Positions 24,613 through 33,128 of a DNA stretch of 64,000 bases are shown piece by piece. Below the pieces are notes generated by a model. That model worked only from the letters and a program-made list of their open reading frames with translations, was not told the origin of the DNA and ran no database searches. Position 1 is the first letter of the stretch; the number at the start of each line of letters is the position of its first letter. Origin of the DNA: Oryzomonas sp. (GTDB lineage: Bacteria; Desulfobacterota; Desulfuromonadia; Geobacterales; Pseudopelobacteraceae); assembly GCA_031292255.1 (NCBI GenBank), contig JARLHN010000015.1:57187-121186 (forward strand). The letters run 5' to 3'. A program made the position numbers and the translations under genes.

Positions 24613-25779
24613 TCACAGCCGGGACAACGTGGCCTTGAAGCCGATGTCTTTCAGCTTTTTAACTGCTGCGTCGGCAGCCTTTTTATCGCTGAATGTGCCG
24701 GCGGTAAGATATTTTGCCGGTATGGACACCTCGGCATGTTTTATGGTCAGCTTGATGCCGGCTGCGGCCAGCCGTTCCTTCTCCGAATCGGCCCGTTCCG
24801 TGAGCAGGTAGGAACCGGCATAGACGGCAAACTTGCCGCCCTGCCCCAGGATAAAGGAGTCCGAGGTGTATTTTTTCAACGTGTCCAGTTCTTTCTGGGC
24901 ATCGGCGCGGGTCGGATATTCACCGGCCAGGAGCCGGTTCATGCCCGTCTTCCTGCGGCCCCCTTCCTTGACGTTGGTTTCCAGCCCGGTGCCTCTGACG
25001 CGCGCCATGTCGGACGCCATGGCGTCCTCGAGGACATAGCTCCCCACCACGACCGTCCATGGGCCCTTCCCCGTGGCCGGAACGGCTTTCACCCCTTCCT
25101 TGTCATGCCGTGCTGCGTGCACCGGTTTCTTCGTTGTTCCTGACGGTCCTGCAGGAACCTTGACGACGGCTTTGGCTACTTTTTCATTTTCCTTTGCCGG
25201 TGCCGGTTTCTTCACCGCTGCAACAGGCTGCTGTTTGGCTGCTGCGGCCGTTTTGGGTTTTTTCGCCTCGGGCGCGGCCCCCTTTTTCTCAGGTGTTACC
25301 GGTGTTTTCTCGGGCGTTACCGGCTTTTTCTCGAGCGTTGCCTGTTTTTTCTCAGGCGTTACCGGTTTTTTCTCAGGTGTTACCGGTTTTTTCCCAGGCG
25401 TTACCAATTTTTGCTCAGGAGGGGCCGCGTTGGAAGACTTGGCCGGCTCGGGCTTTGGGGGCTCTTTCGGCGCCTCGGCCTCGGCCACCTTCCGGGGTTC
25501 GGGTTTGGCAGTGGCCTCGGCATTCTTCCGGGCTCCCGGCGCGCCTGCCGTTGTACCTGCCGGAGAAGCTACGACGGGCTGTCCATCGCGCGGCGGCAAC
25601 GGCATCTTCACAACCTGCGGCGCCGGGGTTTCGGCCGGTTTCTGGGCCACCTGCGGTTTGATCAGGCCGGTAAAGAAATAGAGGTACGCAAAGGCTGCCA
25701 CAAGAATCAGCAATACAACCAACAGCATATTCTGTTTGCCTTTTTCGGCCGTGGAATCGTTACTCGGCTTGATATCCAT
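24613..25779 (-). CDS. Membrane-anchored SPOR-domain protein with 7-residue repeats
   Basis: 388 residues. One membrane helix near 18-38 (MLLVVLLILVAAFAYLYFF) with a short cytoplasmic N-terminus, then a long Pro/Lys/Ala-rich periplasmic linker and a C-terminal region of SPOR type in two parts (WTVVVGSYVLEDAMASDMARV and KFAVYAGSYLLTERADSEKERLAAAG, then KYLTAGTFSDKKAADAAVKKLKDIGF). SPOR domains bind denuded septal peptidoglycan, so a division-site protein is likely. The linker contains about six VTPEKKP-like units. ACGGAGG is seven bases before the ATG. The HEAT-like gene starts within or just after its stop. Confidence 0.85.
   Translation of the reverse strand: MDIKPSNDSTAEKGKQNMLLVVLLILVAAFAYLYFFTGLIKPQVAQKPAETPAPQVVKMPLPPRDGQPVVASPAGTTAGAPGARKNAEATAKPEPRKVAEAEAPKEPPKPEPAKSSNAAPPEQKLVTPGKKPVTPEKKPVTPEKKQATLEKKPVTPEKTPVTPEKKGAAPEAKKPKTAAAAKQQPVAAVKKPAPAKENEKVAKAVVKVPAGPSGTTKKPVHAARHDKEGVKAVPATGKGPWTVVVGSYVLEDAMASDMARVRGTGLETNVKEGGRRKTGMNRLLAGEYPTRADAQKELDTLKKYTSDSFILGQGGKFAVYAGSYLLTERADSEKERLAAAGIKLTIKHAEVSIPAKYLTAGTFSDKKAADAAVKKLKDIGFKATLSRL
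25285..25412 (-). repeat. 21-bp tandem repeat in the SPOR protein linker
   Basis: About six imperfect 21-base units encode V-T-P-E-K-K-P and close variants (ATLEKKP, VTPEKTP, VTPGKKP). It lengthens the periplasmic linker between the membrane anchor and the SPOR region. Confidence 0.85.
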
Positions 25780-25853
25780 GAAAACCTCCGTTGAATTTTA
25801 TCCCTATTCTGAACCCTGAGAAGGGGGTTAGCGCGAACTAACCGCTCAGGACA

Positions 25854-27938
25854 CTACTCCTTTTTGGCTGCCTGGGATTCGGCAATCACCTTTTGGGACA
25901 GGTGCGTCGGCACTTCCTCGTAATGGGAGAATTCCATGCTGAACAGGCCGCGGTCGCTGGTCATGGACTTGAGGTCGTTGGAATAGGCCAATACCTCGGA
26001 CATGGGCACCACGGCGCGGATGATCTGCGAGTTGGCCTTCGGTTCAACCCCGACCACCTTGCCGCGGCGGGAGTTCAGGTCACCGATCACATCCCCCATG
26101 CTTTCGTCCGGTACGGTCACCTTCATGTTCACGATCGGTTCCAAAAGCACCGGCTTGCACAGCTCCATCGCCTTCTTGAACGCCATGGACCCGGCCACCT
26201 TGAAGGCCATTTCCGAGGAGTCCACCGTATGGAAGGAACCGTCGTAGAGCGCCACCCTGAAGTCCACTACGGGATAGCCGGCCAGAAATCCATCCACGGC
26301 TGCCTCCTGGATGCCTTTGTCCACAGCCGGGATATACTGGCGCGGGATGACTCCCCCCACGATCTTGTCCTCGAACAGGTATCCCTCGCCCCGGCTGGTG
26401 GGCGACATCTCGATCCAGCAATCTCCGTACTGGCCCCGGCCGCCGGACTGCTTCTTGTATTTGCCCTGAACCTTGGTCGAGGAGCGTATCGTCTCCAGAT
26501 ACGGCACCTTGGGGGTCTTGAGGAGGACCTCCACACCGAACTTCCGTTTCAGTTTCTCGACGATCACTTCAAGGTGCACCTGGCCCATGCCGGAGATGAT
26601 GAACTCCTTGGTCTGGGGGTCGCGGTGCGATTCAAGGGTCGGCTCTTCCTCGATCATGCGGTGCAGGGCGCTGTGTATCTTGTCCTCGTCCGCCTTGGTC
26701 TTGGGGGCAATGGCGTAGGAGATCACCGGCAGGAGTTGGCGGGCCGGCTCGAACACGATCGGTTTGGCGGCATCGCACAAGGTGTCGCCGGTCACGGTTT
26801 CCTTGAGCTTGGCCACGGCCACGATGTCGCCGGCCACGGCCTGTTTGATGGGGCGCTGCTTCTTACCCTCCAGCTCATAAATCTGACCGATGCGCTCTTC
26901 CACCTCTTTGGTCGAGTTGTAGACAGTGGAGTCGGAGTTGAGCACTCCCGAGTACACCCTGAAGATGGTGATTTTTCCCGTATAGGGGTCGGACGTGGTC
27001 TTGAAGACCAGGGCCGAGAACGGCTCCTTCTCATCCGGGCCGCGCTCGATCATCTCGCCGTTTTTGGGTTCCGTTCCGACCGACTTGGTACGGTCCAGGG
27101 GCGACGGCAGGTAGGCGCACACGGCGTCGAGCAACTGCCTGACGCCGATGTTTTGCGCGGCTGACCCGCACAGGACGGCCGTAAAGGTGTTGCGCATGGT
27201 CCCGACCCGCAGGCCGTCGATAATTTCCTCGATGGTCAGTTCGCCGCTTTCCAGGTATTTCTCGGTCAGGGCGTCATAGGCTTCGGCCACGGTCTCGACC
27301 ATGTGCTCACGCAGGCGAGCGGCCTCATCCCGGTATTCTGGCGGTATCTCACCTTCGGTGCAGGCCCCAGAGCCATCCTTGGGGTAGAAACAGGCCTTCA
27401 TGTGGATCAGGTCGATGATCCCCACAAACTTGTCTTCAGCCCCTATGGGCATCTGGATCGGAACGCCCCGTGCCCCCAAGGCCTTCTCCATGTCGTCGAT
27501 GGCCCGCAGAAAATTGGCCCGCTCCCGGTCCATCTTGTTGACGAAGGCGATGCGGGGGATCTCGAACTCGTTAGACCAGTTCCATATTTCCTCAGTCTGG
27601 GCCTTGACGCCGGAGATGGCGGAGAGTATGACGACGGCGCAATCAAGGGCGCGCATGCAGGCGCGGGTGTCGGCTATGAAGTTGCCGTAGCCGGGGGTAT
27701 CGACGATGTGGATGGAATGGCCGTTCCATTCGCAATGGTCCAGGGCCGAGGTGATGGATATCTTGCGCTTGATCTCCTCGGGCTCGAAATCCATGGTGGA
27801 GGTACCGTCGTCAACCCGCCCCAAACGGTCGATCATCCCGGCGTTGAACAGAATCGCTTCGGACAGGGAGGTCTTGCCCGCCCCTCCGTGTGCTACGATA
27901 CCCAGGTTGCGAAGTTTGCTCGTGTCGTACTGTCCCAT
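25854..27938 (-). CDS. Elongation factor G paralog (EF-G2-type)
   Basis: 694 residues with the five-domain EF-G layout. G1 is AHGGAGKTSLSEAIL (residues 17-30), unlike the AHIDAGKTT of canonical EF-G. G3 is DTPGYGNF, with Tyr84 where canonical EF-G has the catalytic His. G4 is FVNKMDRE. Domain II, III (SGMGQVHLEVIVEKLKRKFGV), IV (GGRGQYGDC, IPAVDKGIQEAAVDGFLAGYPV) and V (PIVNMKVTVPDESMGDVIGDLNSRRGKV) are complete. It belongs to the divergent EF-G-like family found beside a normal fusA in many bacteria; a canonical fusA would be expected near rpsL/tuf outside this window. Role in translation is uncertain. Confidence 0.9.
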   Translation of the reverse strand: MGQYDTSKLRNLGIVAHGGAGKTSLSEAILFNAGMIDRLGRVDDGTSTMDFEPEEIKRKISITSALDHCEWNGHSIHIVDTPGYGNFIADTRACMRALDCAVVILSAISGVKAQTEEIWNWSNEFEIPRIAFVNKMDRERANFLRAIDDMEKALGARGVPIQMPIGAEDKFVGIIDLIHMKACFYPKDGSGACTEGEIPPEYRDEAARLREHMVETVAEAYDALTEKYLESGELTIEEIIDGLRVGTMRNTFTAVLCGSAAQNIGVRQLLDAVCAYLPSPLDRTKSVGTEPKNGEMIERGPDEKEPFSALVFKTTSDPYTGKITIFRVYSGVLNSDSTVYNSTKEVEERIGQIYELEGKKQRPIKQAVAGDIVAVAKLKETVTGDTLCDAAKPIVFEPARQLLPVISYAIAPKTKADEDKIHSALHRMIEEEPTLESHRDPQTKEFIISGMGQVHLEVIVEKLKRKFGVEVLLKTPKVPYLETIRSSTKVQGKYKKQSGGRGQYGDCWIEMSPTSRGEGYLFEDKIVGGVIPRQYIPAVDKGIQEAAVDGFLAGYPVVDFRVALYDGSFHTVDSSEMAFKVAGSMAFKKAMELCKPVLLEPIVNMKVTVPDESMGDVIGDLNSRRGKVVGVEPKANSQIIRAVVPMSEVLAYSNDLKSMTSDRGLFSMEFSHYEEVPTHLSQKVIAESQAAKKE

Positions 27939-28077
27939 TGCCTAGCCCCCTTAAAAATGAGATATCCTCTGCGCAGCTGCTACTTCATCGCTGTTCGTTC
28001 AACGCATGTCCCAATAAGGTGTTCAGACCTGTCCGTCAATGAGTTCGTTATCTGTTCGCTATGCCGCAATGTCGGGA

Positions 28078-28842
28078 TCAGCGGTTGCGTTCGTATAGTA
28101 TTCGCAGTCCCTCCAGGGTAAGAAATTCGTCCACCTCGTCAATGGTCTTGGATTCAGGCGCAATCAGGGATGCCAACCCGCCGGTGGCGATCACCCTGAA
28201 TCTTTCCCTGGCTTCCGAACGCATATGTTCCACAATTCCGTCAACCAGGCCGACATAGCCGAAAAAAATGCCGGCCTGCATGGAGTTGACGGTGTTTTTG
28301 GCAATGATGTGGGGTGGTTTGGCGATGTCAACACGCGGGAGCTTGCTGGCTCGCTGAAAGAGCGCTTCCAGGGAGATGGCCAGTCCGGGGGCGATGGCGC
28401 CGCCGCAGTACTCCCCCCTGGCGTTGACAAAATCAAAGGTGGTGGCAGTGCCGAAATCCACGATGACCAGTGCTCCTTTATGCTTTTCGTATCCCGCCAC
28501 GGCATTGACGATACGGTCGGCCCCAACCTCTCGGGGGTTGTCGTACTGAATCGGCATGCCGGTCTTGATCCCCGGGCCGACCACAAAGGGGGTCAGGTTG
28601 AAAAAGTCGTGGGCAATGGCCTCCATCACCCCGGTCAGCGGGGGAACGACCGAAGAGATGATGGCGGCTTTTATGGAAGCGAATACGAGACCGGCCTGGC
28701 CGAACAGGCTGTGCAGCAGGACCGCGTATTCGTCGGATGTGCGCGATTTATCCGTGGAGAGCCGCCAGTTGCGGATAAGCTGCGGCCCGTCATAAATTCC
28801 GAGAACGATATTGCTGTTGCCGACGTCGATCACCAGAAGCAT
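28078..28842 (-). CDS. coaX: Type III pantothenate kinase
   Basis: 254 residues. Starts [18 protein letters not shown], the ASKHA phosphate-binding motif of CoaX. Then [39 protein letters not shown] and [25 protein letters not shown] are diagnostic. It catalyses the first step of coenzyme A synthesis and needs a monovalent cation. The start codon is one base from the birA stop, so coaX is translated as part of nadC-birA-coaX. Confidence 0.95.
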   Translation of the reverse strand: MLLVIDVGNSNIVLGIYDGPQLIRNWRLSTDKSRTSDEYAVLLHSLFGQAGLVFASIKAAIISSVVPPLTGVMEAIAHDFFNLTPFVVGPGIKTGMPIQYDNPREVGADRIVNAVAGYEKHKGALVIVDFGTATTFDFVNARGEYCGGAIAPGLAISLEALFQRASKLPRVDIAKPPHIIAKNTVNSMQAGIFFGYVGLVDGIVEHMRSEARERFRVIATGGLASLIAPESKTIDEVDEFLTLEGLRILYERNR

Positions 28843-28843
28843 T

Positions 28844-29821
28844 TCAAAGCACCCTCACATCCCCACTGAGTATCCGTTCGATCGCGCCGTCCGGGCCTTG
28901 CACCAGCAGGGCGCCGTCGCTATCGATCCCGGCAAACTGCCCCCTGATGTCGGCGCAGCCGTGATTGCTGATCACCACTTCCCGGCCGTCGGCATTGCAG
29001 CGCTCTTGCCATTCCCGGCGCACCAGGGCGAAGCCGTGGTCGAGAAAGTCGGCATAGAGGCGGTCCAACTCGTTCAGGAGGAGTGCCGTAAAACGCGCCC
29101 GGCCGACCTTGACCCCCGTTTCGATGTACAGCGAGGTGGCTGGATGGCGCAGGTCGCCCGGAAACTGGTCGGCCGTCATGTTCAGGTTGACGCCGATGCC
29201 CAGGATAACGAAATTGATGCCGTCTGTTTCGGCGCTCATCTCATTGAGCAGCCCGGCTACCTTTTTGCCGCCGATCAGCACGTCGTTGGGCCATTTGATC
29301 TCCGGTTTCAGGCCGGTAACCTGTTCAATGGCCCTGGCGACCGCGACGGCGGAGAGGAACGTGAGTTGGGGAGCCTCAAGGGGCTTGATTTTGGGGCGCA
29401 GGATGACCGAACAGTAGAGGTTCGCTCCCGGCGGAGACGACCATGTTCGACCCAGGCGTCCTTTGCCCTTGTTCTGCTCATCGGCCGTGACCACCGCCCC
29501 CTCGACGGCGCCGTCCTCCGCCAGGCGGAAGGCCTCGGCATTGGTGGAGGCGGTCAGTGCCAGGTTGACGAGTCGTTTGCCGATGATCGCGGTGTTCAAC
29601 TGTACGCTGATCTCTTCGGTCGAAAGTGTGTCGGGCGACGAAATCAGCCGGTATCCCCGGGAGGGAAACGCCTCCACTTGGTATCCCGCCGCCCTGAGCG
29701 TCGAGATGTGTTTCCAGACCGCGGTGCGCGAAACGCCAAGCTCCCTGCTGAGTTGTTCGCCTGAAACGAACCCGCCTTGTTGCCTGAAGAGCTGCAAGAT
29801 AGTGGCTGCCTTCTGGTGCAT
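28844..29821 (-). CDS. birA: Biotin operon repressor / biotin-[acetyl-CoA-carboxylase] ligase
   Basis: 325 residues from the ATG at 29821 with AGGAG eight bases upstream; the longer frame starts at a TTG overlapping nadC. Residues 1-60 are a winged helix ([35 protein letters not shown]). The ligase domain has the [23 protein letters not shown] biotinyl-adenylate loop and [21 protein letters not shown]-terminal SH3-like domain follows. It biotinylates carboxylase carrier proteins and probably represses biotin genes. The nadC stop is 18 bases upstream. Confidence 0.95.
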   Translation of the reverse strand: MHQKAATILQLFRQQGGFVSGEQLSRELGVSRTAVWKHISTLRAAGYQVEAFPSRGYRLISSPDTLSTEEISVQLNTAIIGKRLVNLALTASTNAEAFRLAEDGAVEGAVVTADEQNKGKGRLGRTWSSPPGANLYCSVILRPKIKPLEAPQLTFLSAVAVARAIEQVTGLKPEIKWPNDVLIGGKKVAGLLNEMSAETDGINFVILGIGVNLNMTADQFPGDLRHPATSLYIETGVKVGRARFTALLLNELDRLYADFLDHGFALVRREWQERCNADGREVVISNHGCADIRGQFAGIDSDGALLVQGPDGAIERILSGDVRVL

Positions 29822-29839
29822 GGAAACGACTCCTGCCAA

Positions 29840-30667
29840 TCAATCCAAAAGCATGGAGATGTCCATGGCCCGCGCCGAATGGGTCAGGGCACCGACGGAA
29901 ATGATATCGACACCGGTTTCGGCAATGGCGCGCACCGTCTCCAGGGTAACCCCGCCGGATGCCTCGACCAAGGCGCGGCCGGCAATGGCAAGAACGGCGG
30001 AACGCATGTCAGCGATACTCATGTTGTCCAGCATGATGATGTCGGCGCCGCTTTCCAGCGCCTCGTTGACCTGGGCCAGGGTTTCGGTTTCGATCTCGAT
30101 CTTCAGGGTGTGGGGGATATAATCGCGTGCCCGCTTGATCGCTTCTCCGATGCCACCGGTGGCGGCAATATGGTTTTCCTTGATCAGGATGCCGTCATAG
30201 AGCCCGGTTCGGTGGTTGATGCCGCCGCCGACACGTACGGCGTATTTTTCCAGCTCCCGCAGGCCGGGGGTGGTCTTGCGGGTATCGACGATACGCGCCC
30301 CGGTTCCGGCCACCGCTGCGACATAGCGCGAGGTGAGGGTGGCGATGCCGCTCAGGCGCTGGAGCAGGTTCAGGGCCACCCGTTCGCCCATCAACAGTTC
30401 GGCCGCACTGCCGCGTACCGTGGCGATCAGGGACCCTTTCACGGCCAGTGCTCCCTCTGCCAGGCCGGGGATAAACTTCACATCGGCATTGAGGCGTTTG
30501 AAAACCTTCTCGGCGACGAACAACCCGGCAAGGGTCAACTCCTCTTTGGCGATCAGCCGGGCAGAAGCCTGGCTGTCGGCGGGAATCAACGCCTGCGTGG
30601 TGATGTCGCCGGTATGGATGTCTTCGAGCAGAGCCTGTTCTATGAGATTATCGAGTGAGAGCATCAT
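29840..30667 (-). CDS. nadC: Quinolinate phosphoribosyltransferase (nicotinate-nucleotide pyrophosphorylase, carboxylating)
   Basis: 275 residues. Motifs of NadC: ALLEDIHTGDITTQALIP, ERVALNLLQRLSGIATLTSRYV, ARIVDTRKTTPGLRELEKYAVRVGGGINHRTGLYDGILIKENHI and IEIETETLAQVNEALESGADIIMLDNMS. It converts quinolinate and PRPP to nicotinate mononucleotide. Two adjacent ATGs are possible starts; AGGTG lies about ten bases before the first. It heads the nadC-birA-coaX operon and is divergent from the cytochrome gene. Confidence 0.96.
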   Translation of the reverse strand: MMLSLDNLIEQALLEDIHTGDITTQALIPADSQASARLIAKEELTLAGLFVAEKVFKRLNADVKFIPGLAEGALAVKGSLIATVRGSAAELLMGERVALNLLQRLSGIATLTSRYVAAVAGTGARIVDTRKTTPGLRELEKYAVRVGGGINHRTGLYDGILIKENHIAATGGIGEAIKRARDYIPHTLKIEIETETLAQVNEALESGADIIMLDNMSIADMRSAVLAIAGRALVEASGGVTLETVRAIAETGVDIISVGALTHSARAMDISMLLD

Positions 30668-30731
30668 CTGGTAAATTCACCTATGGGAGAAATGTGCCCA
30701 TTTCTATATCACAGGTCAGAGGGCGTATCAA

Positions 30732-30754
30732 CCGCAAAACCTGCACTTTTGCGG
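30732..30754. promoter_or_regulatory. Inverted repeat in the nadC/cytochrome intergenic region
   Basis: CCGCAAAA and TTTTGCGG are perfect 8-base arms around CCTGCAC. It is about 50 bases upstream of the cytochrome -10 and 65 bases upstream of nadC. It could be an operator for either gene or a small hairpin; no known consensus is recognised. Confidence 0.45.
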
Positions 30755-30766
30755 CTCCGCTTCCGC

Positions 30767-30808
30767 GCCTACTTTGCAATTGACGAAGTAGGCAGGCTCC
30801 TGTATAGT
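30767..30808 (+). promoter_or_regulatory. Cytochrome promoter with an inverted repeat over the -35 box
   Basis: TTGACG at 30780-30785, 17-base spacer, TATAGT at 30803-30808: a good sigma-70 promoter, with the start expected near 30815. Arms GCCTACTT (30767-30774) and AAGTAGGC (30786-30793) flank an 11-base centre that contains the -35 box, which looks like a repressor operator. Confidence 0.65.
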
Positions 30809-30856
30809 AATTCGCTTGTAAATCCAATTTAATCCTATCATCGAGGAGTGATTAGA

Positions 30857-32122
30857 ATGCAGAAGCACATCCCAGCGTATGTCCTTGCGATTATTCTACT
30901 CACAGCCGTCTGCGCCGCCGCAGTCGAAACCAAGGACATAAAGTTTACCTTCAAAAACGCGGCTCCGGTCGTTTTCAGTCACGAATTTCACCTGCTCAAA
31001 TATAACAACAACTGCAAGATCTGCCATAACGCCCTCTATGACCTGAAGGCACGCACCCACTTCACCATGGCCGAGATGGAAAAGACCAAATCCTGCGGGG
31101 CCTGCCACAGCGGCGTCAAAGCCTTCAGCGTGGCGAGCGAAAAGGACTGCGTCAGGTGCCATAAGGGGAAGACCCAGGATAAGGTCTTCAAGATCAAGGG
31201 TGTGGCGGATGCGGTCTTCGGCCATACGGCCCATGTTGCCAAGACCGGCGGCGCCTGCAAGAGCTGCCATAACGGCAAGGTCTTCGGCGGCAAAGTCAAG
31301 AGCGTTACCATGGCCGAGATGGAAAAAGGAAGGACCTGTGGCGTCTGCCACAACGGCGGCAAGGCATTTACCGTTGCCGGCAACTGCGATCGCTGCCACA
31401 AGGGACTGAAGCCGAAGGACATCACCTTCACCGTCAAGAATGCCGCGCCGGCAACCTTCAGCCACTCTCTCCACACCCAGGCCTATTCCTGCAAGGAATG
31501 CCACACCAAGACCTTCCCCTATAAAGCGGTTGGGGGCAAGTTCACCATGAACGACATGGCAAAAGGGGCATCCTGCGGCAAGTGCCACAACGGCAAGGAC
31601 GTCTTTGCCTCGACCGGCGACTGTAACAAGTGCCACAAGGGGATGAAGCCGGCCAACATCGCTTTCAAGACCTCTGCCGGCCAGGCCGTATTCAGCCACA
31701 ATCTCCATCTCCAATCCTATAAATGCGCGGATTGCCACACCAAGGTCTTTCCCTACAAGGCGGCGTCCGGCGTCTTCACCATGGACGACATGGCAAAGGG
31801 CAAGTCCTGCGGCGCGTGCCACAACGGCAAGGATGCCTTTACGTCCAGCGGCGATTGCGACAAGTGCCACAAGGGGTTCAAGCCGCGTAACATCACGTTC
31901 AAGACCGATGCGGGCGATGCTACCTTCAGCCACGACTTCCATATTCAGGCCTATAAATGCACTGACTGCCACACCACGGTGTTTCCCTACAAGGCAGTGA
32001 CCGGCAAGGCGACCATGGCCGACATGGAAAAGGGCAATTCTTGCGGAGCCTGCCATAACAAGGATAAGGACGCCTTCTCGGTCAAGGATGACAAGTTCTG
32101 CGCCAAGTGCCACAAGATGTAG
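30857..32122 (+). CDS. Periplasmic 15-heme c-type cytochrome of five triheme repeats
   Basis: 421 residues from ATG 30857 (GAGGAG eight bases upstream; a GTG three codons earlier overlaps that site). Residues 1-25 form a Sec signal peptide. There are fifteen CXXCH heme motifs and no others: CKICH, CGACH, CVRCH; CKSCH, CGVCH, CDRCH; CKECH, CGKCH, CNKCH; CADCH, CGACH, CDKCH; CTDCH, CGACH, CAKCH. They fall into five repeats of about 80 residues sharing FSHxxH, TMxDMxKG, SCGxCHNGKxAF and CxKCHKG, which is the c7-type triheme domain. Geobacter dodecaheme relatives have four such domains. Likely an electron carrier or wire between inner and outer membrane. A strong terminator follows. Confidence 0.95.
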   Translation: MQKHIPAYVLAIILLTAVCAAAVETKDIKFTFKNAAPVVFSHEFHLLKYNNNCKICHNALYDLKARTHFTMAEMEKTKSCGACHSGVKAFSVASEKDCVRCHKGKTQDKVFKIKGVADAVFGHTAHVAKTGGACKSCHNGKVFGGKVKSVTMAEMEKGRTCGVCHNGGKAFTVAGNCDRCHKGLKPKDITFTVKNAAPATFSHSLHTQAYSCKECHTKTFPYKAVGGKFTMNDMAKGASCGKCHNGKDVFASTGDCNKCHKGMKPANIAFKTSAGQAVFSHNLHLQSYKCADCHTKVFPYKAASGVFTMDDMAKGKSCGACHNGKDAFTSSGDCDKCHKGFKPRNITFKTDAGDATFSHDFHIQAYKCTDCHTTVFPYKAVTGKATMADMEKGNSCGACHNKDKDAFSVKDDKFCAKCHKM

Positions 32123-32145
32123 TTGTTTGGTTGTAAATAGATATG

Positions 32146-32183
32146 AAAAAGGCGTCCTTCCCACTGGGGAGGACGCCTTTTTT
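32146..32183 (+). terminator. Rho-independent terminator after the cytochrome gene
   Basis: GGCGTCCTTCCC pairs with GGGGAGGACGCC (one G-U) around a three-base loop, with AAAAA before and TTTTTT after the stem. It begins 24 bases after the stop and lies between convergent genes, so it may serve both strands. Confidence 0.88.
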
Positions 32184-32207
32184 GTCAGATGCATGACCCC
32201 TCTTTAT

Positions 32208-33128
32208 TCAGCCCTTGCGCTGATCCACCACGTAGTGGCTTCCCTCGGCTTCCTTGGCCAACTTCTTCAGTTCAGCGGCTACCTCGGCCACCTTGGCCAC
32301 ATGCCGGATCTGGTCCGAGTTCATGGGCACGGCGGCGATGGCGATGGAGAGCAGGGGGATCTTCTCCATTTCCCCCTTGCGGTTGGTGCCGTTGTAATAC
32401 CCCTGCCGCTTGGTGGCCTCATCGAAAAGGTTCTGAACGATCTGGTCGAAATGGTCGATAATGGTCCGGCACAACGGTTCCACCTGTGCCAATGAGGTGA
32501 CGAAGACGAAATCGTCGCCGCCGATGTGCCCGCAGAATCCGCCTCCGGCATCGCGCACGGCATTGAACATGATGCGTGCCAGCATCCGGAGTACCTCGTC
32601 CCCGTGGGAAAAACCAAAGGCATCGTTATACGGCTTAAAATGGTTGATATCCACATAGCAGACCGCCAAAGGCTTGCCCATGGCGTCCTCGATGGCCCGC
32701 TGGATGGATGTGTTGCCGGGGAGCCGCGTCAGGGGATTGTTGTCGAATATTCGCCTGATGCGCGAGAAGGAGAGCGCGATGCGGCTGAACAGTTCGCCAA
32801 AGTCAAGCGGCAGGGTCACAAAGTCGTCCAGGGGAGAGGTTTCCCACGGGAATACGTCGTAAACCGCGGGCGAGACAAGGCCGATAATGGGGATGGTGCT
32901 GAAAAAACTGTCGCTGCGCAGGGCCGTGATGGTCGTTGTTCCGGCGGTGCCGTCCGCGGAGAGGTCGATGATCAGCAAGTCGGGCGGGTCGGAATAGAAT
33001 AAACCCAGAATGCCACCGGAGTACGGCACGCCGGTCGCCTGATACCCCCTGCTTTGCAGGCGCAACTGCAGGTGCGAGGTGAGTTGCGCATCGGATGAAA
33101 CGATGGATATCCTAAGGGGAGGGAGCAT
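32208..33128 (-). CDS. Receiver-like plus GGDEF-domain protein (probable diguanylate cyclase family)
   Basis: 306 residues from ATG 33128, inside the end of the HDOD gene; upstream codons overlap that gene. No clear Shine-Dalgarno is visible. Residues 1-120 resemble a response-regulator receiver (LRISIVSSDAQLTSHLQLRLQSRGY, LLIIDLSADG) with a possible phospho-Asp. The GGDEF domain has NNPLTRLPGNTSI, VDINHFKPYNDAFGFSHGDEVLRMLARI and the active-site loop HIGGDDFVFV (GGDDF, an accepted variant). The usual His of GHxxGD is Phe. It should make a cyclic dinucleotide; which one cannot be told by eye. It is the third gene of a small-protein/HDOD/GGDEF operon. Confidence 0.85.
   Translation of the reverse strand: MLPPLRISIVSSDAQLTSHLQLRLQSRGYQATGVPYSGGILGLFYSDPPDLLIIDLSADGTAGTTTITALRSDSFFSTIPIIGLVSPAVYDVFPWETSPLDDFVTLPLDFGELFSRIALSFSRIRRIFDNNPLTRLPGNTSIQRAIEDAMGKPLAVCYVDINHFKPYNDAFGFSHGDEVLRMLARIMFNAVRDAGGGFCGHIGGDDFVFVTSLAQVEPLCRTIIDHFDQIVQNLFDEATKRQGYYNGTNRKGEMEKIPLLSIAIAAVPMNSDQIRHVAKVAEVAAELKKLAKEAEGSHYVVDQRKG

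Noticed and set aside
24169-25412. CRISPR array suggested by short repeats
   Set aside because: The repeats are contiguous, in frame and without spacers; they encode protein linkers.
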